Below, one piece after another: positions 1 to 6,965 of a stretch of 16,651 nt of DNA; position 1 is the first letter of the stretch; each line of letters opens with the position of its first letter. Source of the DNA: Micavibrio sp. UBA2020 (GTDB lineage Bacteria; Pseudomonadota; Alphaproteobacteria; Micavibrionales; UBA2020); NCBI GenBank assembly GCA_002334985.1, contig DDBY01000036.1, forward strand, positions 1 to 16,651. The letters are read 5' to 3'. Both the position numbers and the translations under genes were made by a program. The notes beneath the pieces are model-generated. The model searched no databases and had not been told where the DNA came from. It worked only from the letters and a program-made list of their open reading frames with translations.

Positions 1-476
1 CGCATTTTTTCGCGCAGGTAAATCGTCCATTTCGTCAGCGGCACAATGCCTTCGCGGGCAATGCGCGCCGCGTCCTTGAGCGACGAGCCGTAAGCCGCAA
101 GGATACTGTCCATTTCCGGATGGTTGCTTGCAATCCATTCCACCACGTTGCGTGCGCTGGGGGCGAAGTGGATTTGCAAAAGCTTGCTCCAGAGCTCTTC
201 CTGCACGCCGCGCAGATACACGAAATCTTCCGGCATCATGCCGGGCTGTGCCAGCAGGCTGCGGCGGAAATACAAAAGCTCGTCCAGCGTTTCGCCGGTT
301 TGCGCATTCTGGCCGCAAAAATAATTACCGGTGTAAAGCACGCGGTCACCCGGACGGCAATGCGCATAAATATGATTATGAATGGCGGCAAGGGGCGCCA
401 GCTGCCCGCGGATAGCCGATACCGTCCAAATCCTGCGCGGTTGGCCCAGATTGCTGAAAGAGGTTTTGAACGACAT
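1..476 (-). CDS. Degenerate metallophosphoesterase-like protein (partial, 3' end outside window)
   Basis: The reading frame starts at an ATG at 476, preceded by an AGAGGA ribosome site, and stays open for 158 codons to the left edge, so the C-terminus is missing. The layout follows calcineurin-like phosphoesterases of the diadenosine-tetraphosphatase/PrpE type: VSAIRG near residue 20 lies where VGDIHG is expected, GDRVLYTGNYFCGQ near 45-58 where GDxxDRG is expected, and YLRGVQEEL near 90 where RGNHExx is expected. The metal-binding Asp, His, Asp, Asn and His of these motifs read Ala, Arg, Cys, Val and Gln, and the GD of the second motif is GN. If the alignment is right, the protein cannot hold the usual two-metal centre and is a pseudo-enzyme or has a new chemistry. 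The family assignment rests on motif spacing only. It is transcribed leftward; the next gene upstream on the same strand is the ArsC-family reductase. Confidence 0.6.
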   Translation of the reverse strand, partial: MSFKTSFSNLGQPRRIWTVSAIRGQLAPLAAIHNHIYAHCRPGDRVLYTGNYFCGQNAQTGETLDELLYFRRSLLAQPGMMPEDFVYLRGVQEELWSKLLQIHFAPSARNVVEWIASNHPEMDSILAAYGSSLKDAARIAREGIVPLTKWTIYLREKM

Positions 477-632
477 GCGCTTTTGTCCTCTGCGGACGGT
501 ACCTTGTGCCCGCGGGCGGGCTTATCCTGCGTCCTTGCGGGACGGGTTTAACGTATGGGGGCATCTTACCTGCATGGCGGGGCTATTCCAATAGGGAAAG
601 CGGCGGCGGGCGGGCTGCGCGGCCTGCGGGGG

Positions 633-986
633 TTATTTCTTGAGGGCGGCTTTGAACGCCGCTTCGTCATAGCCAAGCAGAATATCTTTCCCCGCCACAA
701 CCAGCGGCCGTTTGACCAGCGAGGGGTTTTCAAGGGCGGCGGCAAGGGCGGATTTTTCGTTCATGCCTTCGCGCGTCTTTTCGGGCAGGGCGCGCCATGT
801 GGTGCCCTTGCGGTTGATGACGGTTTCCCAGCCATGCGCCTTGATGGCGGCTTTGAGTACGTCCGCGTTGGCGCCGGATTTTTTGTAATCATGAAAATCA
901 TAGGCAATGCCGTTTTTGTCCAGCCAGACGAAAGTCTTTTTCATGCTGTCGCAGTTTTTGATTCCGTAAACTGTGGGTTTAGTCAT
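633..986 (-). CDS. yffB: ArsC/Spx-family reductase, YffB type
   Basis: A 117-residue protein of the normal length for the YffB branch of the ArsC/Spx family, which has a thioredoxin-like fold. The N-terminus VYGIKNCDSMKK carries the single active-site Cys12 in the family context (YGIxxCDxxKKA in E. coli YffB). VKRPLVV near residue 92 is the conserved Arg-Pro segment. It has no CXXC pair and is too divergent to be called an arsenate reductase; YffB-like proteins are thought to be glutathione-dependent thiol reductases, and the substrate is unknown. The ATG at 986 follows GGAG with 8 bases of spacing. A strong hairpin terminator from the upstream carD gene ends only 18 bases before this start, so the gene depends on read-through or on a promoter within the carD 3' end. 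Confidence 0.85.
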   Translation of the reverse strand: MTKPTVYGIKNCDSMKKTFVWLDKNGIAYDFHDYKKSGANADVLKAAIKAHGWETVINRKGTTWRALPEKTREGMNEKSALAAALENPSLVKRPLVVAGKDILLGYDEAAFKAALKK

Positions 987-1004
987 GGCTATTCTCCGGC
1001 AAAG

Positions 1005-1036
1005 AAAAAAGGCGGCTGGGTGGCAGCCGCCTTTTT
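1005..1036 (-). terminator. Hairpin terminator between carD and yffB
   Basis: The 8-bp perfect stem GGCGGCTG/CAGCCGCC (1011-1018 and 1024-1031) has a 5-base loop, an A6 run on the left (1005-1010) and a T5 run on the right (1032-1036). Read on the minus strand it ends the carD message 21 bases after the carD stop. The flanking A/T tracts would let it work in both directions. Confidence 0.85.
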
Positions 1037-1056
1037 GTCTGGTTTATCCTGTGGCG

Positions 1057-1947
1057 TCAAGCGACGTTGGAGAGGACGGCTTCCAGTTTCTCGGCCGCTT
1101 TCTTCTCGTCAATCTTTTCAATCGCCGCAACTTCGCGGGCAAGACGCTCCAGCGCAGCCTGATAAATCTGGCGCTCGCTGTAGGACTGTTCGGACTGGTC
1201 ACCTTCGCGTTTCAGGTCGCGCAGAACTTCCGCGATGGAAACGGGGTCGCCGGAGTTGATTTTTGCTTCGTATTCCTGCGCGCGGCGGCTCCACATAATG
1301 CGGCGGGTTTGCGAACGGCCTTGCAGCGTCGCAAGCGCGTCTTTCAGGCGGTCTTTCGAAGACAGCTTGCGCAGGCCCGATGCCTTTACTTTGGAAACGG
1401 GCAATTTCAGACGCATGCGGTCTTTTTCGAAACAAATGGTGTAAAGCGTGATTTCCATGCCGGCAATCGTTTGCGTCTCGACGCCTTCGACAAAGCCAAC
1501 GCCATGCGCCGGATAAACCACGAAATCGCCAGCGGAGAAATCAAGCTTCTCCGGCTTTTTCGCAACTTCGGGCACGGGGGCAGGCGCGGCGGCTTTTTTG
1601 GGAGCCGGTGCGGCAGCCACGGGAGCGGCTTTGGGCGCTTCTACAGTTTTAGCGGCCTTCGGCGCTTCTGCCTGTTTCGCAGCCTTGGGGGCAGCTACAG
1701 GGGCAGGAGCGGGTTTCTTGGCGACGGGTTTCACAACCGGCGCTGCGGCCTTTTTGGGCGCAGCTTTCGGTGCGGGCGCTTTTTTCGGCGCGGGCTTTTT
1801 CGCGGCAGGGGCGGCCTTCTTCGGCGCCGGCTTGGCTTTGGCAGCGGGTTTGGCGGAAGCGGCAGGCTTCTTCACCGTCTTGGCCGCAGATTTTGCGGGG
1901 GCGGGTTTCTTAGCCGGTTTTGCCTTCGCTTTGGTTGTCTTTGCCAT
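1057..1947 (-). CDS. carD: CarD-family transcription regulator with long histone H1-like N-terminal tail
   Basis: A 296-residue protein in two parts. Residues 1-133 are almost only Lys, Ala, Pro and Val, with KPAP, KKAAAP and similar short repeats and no aromatic residues, resembling a histone H1 tail. Residues 134-296 are a full CarD protein: the RNA-polymerase-interacting domain (FSAGDFVVYPAHGVG to about residue 195) and the helical DNA-binding part with RIMWSRRAQEY near 216-226, which contains the Trp used by CarD to wedge the -10 bubble. Most alphaproteobacterial CarD proteins consist of about the second part alone. CarD stabilises open promoter complexes and affects rRNA and stress transcription. 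The start at 1947 has TGAGG upstream. In many Alphaproteobacteria carD sits next to fdxA; here an opposite-strand ankyrin gene lies between them. Confidence 0.92.
   Translation of the reverse strand: MAKTTKAKAKPAKKPAPAKSAAKTVKKPAASAKPAAKAKPAPKKAAPAAKKPAPKKAPAPKAAPKKAAAPVVKPVAKKPAPAPVAAPKAAKQAEAPKAAKTVEAPKAAPVAAAPAPKKAAAPAPVPEVAKKPEKLDFSAGDFVVYPAHGVGFVEGVETQTIAGMEITLYTICFEKDRMRLKLPVSKVKASGLRKLSSKDRLKDALATLQGRSQTRRIMWSRRAQEYEAKINSGDPVSIAEVLRDLKREGDQSEQSYSERQIYQAALERLAREVAAIEKIDEKKAAEKLEAVLSNVA
1549..1947 (-). repeat. Low-complexity Lys/Ala/Pro coding segment of carD
   Basis: About 400 bases encode imperfect short repeats of AKP, PKKA and APKAA types. The repeats are irregular at the DNA level, so this looks like compositional expansion and not a clean tandem array. 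The opposite strand gives Ala/Gly/Phe-rich open frames that are shadows of this bias. Confidence 0.75.
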
Positions 1948-2046
1948 TGTGCCTCACTTAAAAACGTGTGTTCACAGAAAATTCTGTATCATCAAGTACT
2001 TGTCGGGCTTTCTGCCCGGCGGCTACAAATATGCCATTCAAGAAAG

Positions 2047-2075
2047 ACCATATCTTAAATGCCATAAAATTTCAA
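2047..2075 (-). promoter_or_regulatory. Candidate carD promoter
   Basis: On the minus strand TTGAAA (2075-2070, five of six matches to the -35 consensus) lies 17 bases from TATGGT (2052-2047, four of six matches). It sits in an AT-rich non-coding stretch and would give a leader of roughly 90 bases before the carD ATG. The leader holds a small hairpin, CGGGC/GCCCG, at 2004-2018. This was recognised by eye only. Confidence 0.35.
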
Positions 2076-2217
2076 GAAAATTCTTAAATTTGCGTTAATT
2101 CTGCATGTTTATAGCCCAAAAACAGGCAGTTCGCGGTTTTGGTTCCGTCGTCGATTTCCCTAAAAATTATGAATTATGCTAAAATTACATAAGTCAATTT
2201 TCTGGAGTCGCGGCGAT

Positions 2218-2610
2218 ATGGGCAAACTGTCCGATAATTTCAATAAGACCTCTGTCGGGGCGGGGGCTATCGGGCTTTTGGAGCATGCTGTCAAAAACGG
2301 CAACAAAGATGTCATGAACCGTTTGCTCGGCTTGGGGGCGGACGTAAACGCCAAAAACAACCAGCCGGCACCAGCGCCTTCGTTGCCGCTGGGGCATCCC
2401 CCGGGCTATGTCCCGCCGAAAAGGCAGGCGCAGGACAGTACTGAAAAACAGATGGAGCGTCTGGGCGAAATCGAAGTCCTGCCTACGGTGAACGTCCGCA
2501 AGCGGACGGCGGCGGAGCGTGGTAAAAAGGGTATAGGGCTGCTCAAGCCTGCACAGATACGCCGGCGCAAGCAGGGCGGCAGCGGGGAAGGCGGCCCGGG
2601 CGGCGCTTAA
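2218..2610 (+). CDS. Small ankyrin-repeat protein, unknown function
   Basis: I place the start at the ATG at 2218 because GGAG lies 10 bases upstream; an in-frame ATG at 2176 has no ribosome site. The 130-residue product has one recognisable ankyrin unit ([28 protein letters not shown] is split by the helix-turn-helix pattern, roughly residues 19-46). Next come a Pro-rich linker and a basic C-terminus containing [13 protein letters not shown] and QIRRRKQGG, ending in a Gly-rich tail. One ankyrin unit alone is unlikely to fold stably, so it may dimerise or bind a partner; the basic tail could contact nucleic acid. It is read against its neighbours: divergent from carD and convergent with fdxA, sharing the TTAA at both stop codons. 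The biological role is not known. Confidence 0.72.
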   Translation: MGKLSDNFNKTSVGAGAIGLLEHAVKNGNKDVMNRLLGLGADVNAKNNQPAPAPSLPLGHPPGYVPPKRQAQDSTEKQMERLGEIEVLPTVNVRKRTAAERGKKGIGLLKPAQIRRRKQGGSGEGGPGGA

Positions 2611-2945
2611 TCGCCCTCGCCAGCTTCGGCGCTGAAGAGCTTGATTTTATCCGGAACATTTCTGAACTCTTCCGCTTCAGGCAAGGCGGGCTTTTTGCGC
2701 GTCAGCACCGGCCATGCGCCGGTGGAGTATTCGCGGTTAAGCTCGAGGAATTTTTCGCCGCGCTCGTCAATGTCCGACACAATCGCGTCAATCGGGCATT
2801 CCGGTACGCAGACGCCGCAGTCAATGCATTCGTCGGGGTTGATGACCAGCATGTTTTCGCCCTCGTAAAAACAATCGACGGGGCAGACCTCGACGCAATC
2901 GGTGAATTTGCATTTGATGCAGACGTCGGTGACAACGTAGGTCAT
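2607..2945 (-). CDS. fdxA: Ferredoxin FdxA, seven-iron [3Fe-4S][4Fe-4S] type
   Basis: A 112-residue ferredoxin, the usual FdxA length. By comparison with Azotobacter ferredoxin I (offset by one residue), Cys9, Cys17 and Cys50 would bind the [3Fe-4S] cluster, and Cys21, Cys40, Cys43 and Cys46 the [4Fe-4S] cluster. The additional Cys12 and Cys25 are also present in that family. The C-terminal part ([18 protein letters not shown]) is the typical FdxA extension. It is a soluble low-potential electron carrier; the partner is not shown by the context. The ATG at 2945 follows GAGG. It lies 47 bases downstream of puuB on the same strand with no terminator between them, so read-through from puuB is possible. 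Its stop TAA overlaps that of the opposing ankyrin gene. Confidence 0.95.
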   Translation of the reverse strand: MTYVVTDVCIKCKFTDCVEVCPVDCFYEGENMLVINPDECIDCGVCVPECPIDAIVSDIDERGEKFLELNREYSTGAWPVLTRKKPALPEAEEFRNVPDKIKLFSAEAGEGD

Positions 2946-2992
2946 GATATCCTCGGTTTTTCTTGTTCTTGTATCGTTATTTTAAATCAGGC

Positions 2993-4291
2993 TTAGAGCA
3001 TGTCGCGCAGGCGGAACCATGTCATGGCGGCCACGAACAGCGGACGTCTCAGCAAATCGCCGCCCGGGAAGGTGTTGTGGCGCATTTTCGCGAAAACGTC
3101 AAACCTCTCGGCGGTGCCTGCGACGGCCTCGGCCATAATCTTACCCAATATATTGGTCAAAATCACGCCCTGTCCGCCAAATCCATGTGCAAAATAAATA
3201 TGGGGCGAAAGACGTCCCAGATGCGGCATGCGGTTCATGGTCAGGTCAAGCGGCCCGCGCCAGCAATGGTCGATACGCGTCATTTTCAGGATGGGGAAGA
3301 GGGTGGTCATCCGCTCCCGCAGACGCATATCCTCGCCGGCATATTCGCGGTCGCTGTAGTTGCAGTTGCCGCCGAACAAAAGCCGGTTATCACTTGAAAA
3401 TCGGTAATAATCCATGATGAAGCGCGCGTCGATAACGGCAAGGTCGCGGGTCATAATCTGCTGGCGGCGTGCATCGCTCAGCGGCTCCGTTGCTATCACA
3501 TGGGCGGTGGCGGTAATCGAGGCCTTGCGCAAAGGGGCGAGGCCTTTCATGCCCGTGACGCCTGCCAGCACCACAAATTTCGCATTCACGCTGCCGCCGC
3601 TTGCGGTTAGCACGCGCTGCACATCGTTGCCGGGGATGATTTCAGTTGCGGCCGTGCGCTCGTATATCTTGCCGCCCAGGCGCTGGAAAGCCTGTGCCAC
3701 GCCGAGCGCGTAGTTGAGGGGGTGGAAATGCCCGCCCTTGGCATCATAAAGCCCGCCGGTATAGCTATTGGTAAGGACGGTATCCTGCACCGTCTTTTCA
3801 TCCCACCATTCGATGTCTTTATGACCAAGGCGCTGCCAGTCGCTGATATCGGTCTTGAGCTCGGCTTCTTGCTTCGGTTTCATCGCCGCGCTCAGGTGGC
3901 CGAACTTCAGGTCGCATTTGATGTCATGCTCGGCAATGCGGTGGAGCAGGAGGGCGAGCCCTTCGAGCGACACATTGCTCAGGAACCTCGCGGTCTCAAG
4001 CCCGTAGTGCTGGATAAGCCAGCCGGGCGACTGGCTGAAGCCGCGCTGGATATGCCCGCCGTTGCGGCCGGAGGCGAGGCCGCTTACGGTGTCTTTTTCC
4101 AGAAGAATAACGCTATAGCCTTTCTGGGAAAGCTCCAGTGCTGCGGAAAGTCCCGTAAAACCGGCACCGACAACGCACACATCGCAGTTGACCTCGCCCT
4201 GGAGCCCGCCTAGAGTCACAAGCAGCCGGTTGGCTGTCAAAGCATACCAGGGGTCGTGGTACTCCTTTACGTTTTCATATTTCCTGGGCAT
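2993..4291 (-). CDS. puuB: FAD-dependent oxidoreductase, gamma-glutamylputrescine oxidase-like (PuuB)
   Basis: 432 residues, a normal length for this DAO-family flavoenzyme. The FAD-binding GAGFTG is at residues 42-47, followed by the acidic end of the second strand (LLEK) and ASGRNGG at 73-79, which is typical of PuuB and OrdL proteins. The C-terminus has AHGFGGQGV and then FPGGDLLRRP, also as in PuuB. The E. coli enzyme oxidises gamma-glutamylputrescine to gamma-glutamyl-aminobutyraldehyde with release of peroxide and ammonia. The gene is divergent from a puuA homologue across only 62 bases, so co-regulation from a shared control region is likely, and this supports a polyamine substrate. 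Which polyamine is used (putrescine, spermidine or another amine) cannot be told. The start at 4291 has AGGAAG about 12 bases upstream, a rather long spacing. Confidence 0.85.
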   Translation of the reverse strand: MPRKYENVKEYHDPWYALTANRLLVTLGGLQGEVNCDVCVVGAGFTGLSAALELSQKGYSVILLEKDTVSGLASGRNGGHIQRGFSQSPGWLIQHYGLETARFLSNVSLEGLALLLHRIAEHDIKCDLKFGHLSAAMKPKQEAELKTDISDWQRLGHKDIEWWDEKTVQDTVLTNSYTGGLYDAKGGHFHPLNYALGVAQAFQRLGGKIYERTAATEIIPGNDVQRVLTASGGSVNAKFVVLAGVTGMKGLAPLRKASITATAHVIATEPLSDARRQQIMTRDLAVIDARFIMDYYRFSSDNRLLFGGNCNYSDREYAGEDMRLRERMTTLFPILKMTRIDHCWRGPLDLTMNRMPHLGRLSPHIYFAHGFGGQGVILTNILGKIMAEAVAGTAERFDVFAKMRHNTFPGGDLLRRPLFVAAMTWFRLRDML

Positions 4292-4353
4292 CTTTTGGCG
4301 AAGGCTTCCTGAGAGCGGGAGGTCAAAAAAATCATCATATCAAGGGGTTTGTC

Positions 4354-5697
4354 ATGGACAAGCTGGAGCAGTTTATCCGAGAACACGAAATAACGGAAGT
4401 GGAATGCCTGATACCCGACATGTCCGGCATCGCGCGGGGCAAAATTCTGCCCGCGGAAAAACTGCTGCGCATCCTGCGCGAGCGGGGCATGCCCATTCCT
4501 GAATCCATTTTCATCCAGACCGTCACGGGCGATTATCCGGATGGCGAGCTTATCAGCCCCTCGCTGGGCGATGTGTACATGAAGCCCGACGAAGACACCA
4601 TCCGCCTTGTGCCGTGGTATCAGGAACCGACGGCGCAGATTATCTGCGACGCCTTCAATGGCGATGATACCGCTGTGCCGCTGTCTTCGCGCCAGCTGCT
4701 CAAGCGTATCATCAAGGAATACAACGACCGCGGCTGGAACCCTGTCGTGGCGCCGGAACTTGAATTCTACCTCGTCGGCGTCAACACCGACCCCGATATT
4801 CCGCTGCAGCCGCCCGTTGGCCGCTCCGGCCGTCAGGAAAGCGGGCGTCAGGCCTACGGCATCGACGCGGTCAACGAATTCGACCCGATTTTCGAAGACA
4901 TCTATGACTACTGCGAAGAGCAGAACGTCGATATCGACACGCTGAGCCACGAAGCAGGCGCAGCGCAGCTGGAAGTCAACTTCAACCACGGCGACCCCGT
5001 GGAACTGGCCGACCAGGCCTTCCTGTTCAAGCGCACTGCGCGCGAGGTTGCTTTGCGTCACGGCGTTTACGCAACCTTCATGGCGCAGCCGATGCAGACC
5101 GAACCCGGCAGCGCGATGCACATTCACCAGAGCGTGGTCGATTTCAAAACCGGCGCGAATATTTTCGCCAATGCTGACGGCAGCGACAGCCAGCTGTTCC
5201 GCCACTATGTGGGCGGATTGCAGCGTTACTTGCCGAGTGCCTTGCCGCTGTTCGCGCCTAACGTGAATTCGTATCGCCGTTTCGGCCACAAGGAAACCGA
5301 CAGCCCCATCAACGTCGAATGGGGGCTTGATAACCGCACGGCCGGCCTGCGTGTGCCGATTTCGAAACCCGAAGGCCGCCGCGTTGAAAACCGCCTGCCG
5401 GGGGCCGATGGCAACCCGTATCTGTCCATCTCGGCGACGCTGGCTTGCGGTTTGCTCGGCCTTATCGAAGGGCTGGAGCCGACGGAGCAGATTAAAGGCA
5501 GTGCCTATAAAAAAGGCCACAGCCTGCCCACGCACCAGTTCGACGCGCTCAAAAAGTTCAAGGCATGCAAACCGCTGCAAGAGCTTCTGGGCGAGCGTTT
5601 CTGCCGCGCGCTTATCGCCATCAAGGAAACCGAATTCAAGGCCTACAACGCCGTGATTTCGTCGTGGGAGCGCGAGAACCTGCTGCTTAACGTATAA
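4354..5697 (+). CDS. puuA: Gamma-glutamylpolyamine synthetase, glutamine-synthetase family (PuuA)
   Basis: 447 residues, a complete type-I glutamine-synthetase-like ligase of the PuuA branch. The short N-terminal domain holds DMSGIARGK (22-30). The catalytic domain has the metal-binding ELEFYL (135-140), EAGAAQLEVNF (200-210), the ATP/metal segment GSAMHIHQS (252-260) and NRTAGLRVP further on. Enzymes of this type join glutamate to a polyamine amino group using ATP, the first step of the Puu route. The ATG at 4354 is preceded by AAGGGG at good spacing. It heads a run of four + strand genes with gaps of 12 bases or less, and is divergent from the puuB-like gene. A short-chain amine or ethanolamine ligase of the same family is an alternative, but the puuB neighbour favours a polyamine. 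Confidence 0.87.
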   Translation: MDKLEQFIREHEITEVECLIPDMSGIARGKILPAEKLLRILRERGMPIPESIFIQTVTGDYPDGELISPSLGDVYMKPDEDTIRLVPWYQEPTAQIICDAFNGDDTAVPLSSRQLLKRIIKEYNDRGWNPVVAPELEFYLVGVNTDPDIPLQPPVGRSGRQESGRQAYGIDAVNEFDPIFEDIYDYCEEQNVDIDTLSHEAGAAQLEVNFNHGDPVELADQAFLFKRTAREVALRHGVYATFMAQPMQTEPGSAMHIHQSVVDFKTGANIFANADGSDSQLFRHYVGGLQRYLPSALPLFAPNVNSYRRFGHKETDSPINVEWGLDNRTAGLRVPISKPEGRRVENRLPGADGNPYLSISATLACGLLGLIEGLEPTEQIKGSAYKKGHSLPTHQFDALKKFKACKPLQELLGERFCRALIAIKETEFKAYNAVISSWERENLLLNV

Positions 5698-5709
5698 AGG
5701 CCGTCTTTC

Positions 5710-6291
5710 ATGACGCTGACGCTTATCGCCAGAAATCCCTACACGCGGCAGATTGGCGTTGCCATTGCCAGCGGTTCGGACGATTGCGCGGGCGGCAGCC
5801 TTTATACGGATGAGCGCTTCGGCGTTGTCTCTGTTCAGGCAAAGGGCGACCGCGCGGTTGGCGCGCGCGCCCTTTCGCTTTTGCAATCGGGCATGGATGG
5901 GCCGCAAATCATCGAAACCCTGCTTGCCGAAGACCGCAAAATCGATATGCGCCAGATTATCGCTATGCCTATGGACGGCGACATCGGCGTTATGACGGGC
6001 ATGCAGTGTTTGCACTGGGCAGGGCACCGCATAAAATCGCATCACGCGCTGGCGGGCAATATGCTGTCCAGCGACAAGGCGCTGGAGGCGATGGAAAAAG
6101 CATTCATGACAGATATGCAGGCACCGCTGCGCCGCCGGCTTTTCGCTGCGTTGGGCGCAGGGGTGGCGGCGGGCGGCGATGTGCGCGGCCACCGCTCCGG
6201 CGCTATTATGATTGTGGGCGCGCCCGCGTATGATTTGCGCGTGACGGCGTCGCTGCAGGTGCTGGACGATTTGCGCGAGGGGTTGGCATGA
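5710..6291 (+). CDS. DUF1028 family protein (Ntn-hydrolase-like), possible gamma-glutamyl amide hydrolase
   Basis: 193 residues with features of the DUF1028 family: an N-terminal LTLIARNPYTRQIGVAIAS strand pair, GVVSVQAKGD (38-47), RALSLLQSG (53-61), TGMQCLHWAGH (96-106), GNMLSS (116-121) and RLFAALGAGVAAGGDVRG (143-160), where the AAGGDxRG motif is conserved. The family has an Ntn-hydrolase-like fold and its reaction is not established; related proteins occur near amino-acid and peptide catabolic genes. It starts 12 bases after puuA, and its stop overlaps the next ATG (ATGA), so it is translated with the ankyrin gene. By context I infer a role in the polyamine route, perhaps replacing PuuD, which removes the gamma-glutamyl group. 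The residue after Met1 is Thr, a possible N-terminal nucleophile. Confidence 0.82.
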   Translation: MTLTLIARNPYTRQIGVAIASGSDDCAGGSLYTDERFGVVSVQAKGDRAVGARALSLLQSGMDGPQIIETLLAEDRKIDMRQIIAMPMDGDIGVMTGMQCLHWAGHRIKSHHALAGNMLSSDKALEAMEKAFMTDMQAPLRRRLFAALGAGVAAGGDVRGHRSGAIMIVGAPAYDLRVTASLQVLDDLREGLA

Positions 6292-6965
6292 CAACGGAAA
6301 TAGACCGCTTCGCGCTGCATAACGCCGTGCTGGAAGAGGTGCGCGGCCACAGAGATGTTGCCGCCGCACGGGTGCAGGCTTTGCTGGCAGCGGGCGCAGA
6401 CCCGCATGCAACCGACAGTAATGGCGAAACCCCGTTTAATGTCGCTGCGGCGAACGCGCCCGTATGTGGCCGTTTGATGACGCTATACTGGCTGGAACAA
6501 GCCATGGCGGGCAAAGGCGGCAAAGGCCTCAATGACTGCTCCGGCGCGCACGGCTCGACACTCGCGCAATATATGGCGAAATGGCTGGCAGATGATGAAA
6601 TCGTAGCCGCCTTTGCGCGCGCGGCGGCGGCGGGCATGCAGGTCGATACGCCGAACAAAAGCGGCTGGACGCCTTTGATGGCGGCGGCGGCGATGGGGCG
6701 TTTGGCGGCGGTCGAGGCTTTGCTGCCGCTTTACAGCCATGCCGCGCTTTGCACGCAGGCCGGCGAGAATTATACCGCCGATTACGGCGGCGAGGGGCGG
6801 GTGGTGACTTATCGCGGCGCGCTCAATGCTGCCGAAATCGCGCAGGAGCGTATTTTTCAGGACGAAGGCGCCGACGAGGCGCTGGGCGAAGCACTCTGGG
6901 CTTGCATCGAAACGATTGCCGCCGCCATTGCCGCCAAAGGTAAAACAGAAAAAGGGACGCGCTGA
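6288..6965 (+). CDS. Ankyrin-repeat protein in the puuA operon
   Basis: 225 residues. Ankyrin units are visible near residues 24-56 (VQALLAAGADPHATDSNGET, then a P-F-x-V-A-A helix start) and near 113-146 (AAAAGMQVDTPNKSGWTPLM, then AAAAMGRLAAVEALL). The segment between them has diverged from the consensus, and the C-terminal 60 residues form an Ala/Glu-rich helix ending in KGKTEKGTR. There is no signal peptide, so the protein is probably cytoplasmic. It overlaps the DUF1028 stop by ATGA and its own TGA overlaps the ATG of the kinase-like gene, which strongly implies co-translation with both. An adaptor or inhibitor of one of these enzymes is the simplest idea, but nothing in the sequence names a partner. 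Confidence 0.78.
   Translation: MTTEIDRFALHNAVLEEVRGHRDVAAARVQALLAAGADPHATDSNGETPFNVAAANAPVCGRLMTLYWLEQAMAGKGGKGLNDCSGAHGSTLAQYMAKWLADDEIVAAFARAAAAGMQVDTPNKSGWTPLMAAAAMGRLAAVEALLPLYSHAALCTQAGENYTADYGGEGRVVTYRGALNAAEIAQERIFQDEGADEALGEALWACIETIAAAIAAKGKTEKGTR

Noticed and set aside
477..632. Possible small gene or RNA between the phosphoesterase-like gene and yffB
   Set aside because: GC-rich with weak dyads; no frame with a ribosome site and no T-run after a hairpin.
555..1259. A 234-codon + strand frame across yffB and the carD 3' end
   Set aside because: It crosses two genes and the terminator, and has no ribosome site or family motif.
1549..1947. A tandem repeat or CRISPR-like array in the carD 5' part
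   Set aside because: The repeats are short, uneven and in frame with a Lys/Ala/Pro protein tail; there are no fixed repeats with unique spacers.
973..2098. Gly/Arg/Phe-rich and Ala/Gly/Phe-rich + strand frames opposite carD
   Set aside because: They are the complement of the Lys/Ala/Pro tail and look like repeats only because of it.
4292..4353. A shared operator between puuB and puuA
   Set aside because: The 62 bases must hold control signals for one or both genes, but I found no convincing -35/-10 pair or good dyad, so I call no site.
4267..6411. A 714-codon open frame on the minus strand opposite puuA and the DUF1028 gene
   Set aside because: It is antisense to two clear enzymes, has biased composition rich in Arg, Ala and His, and shows no family motifs; it is a GC-driven shadow.
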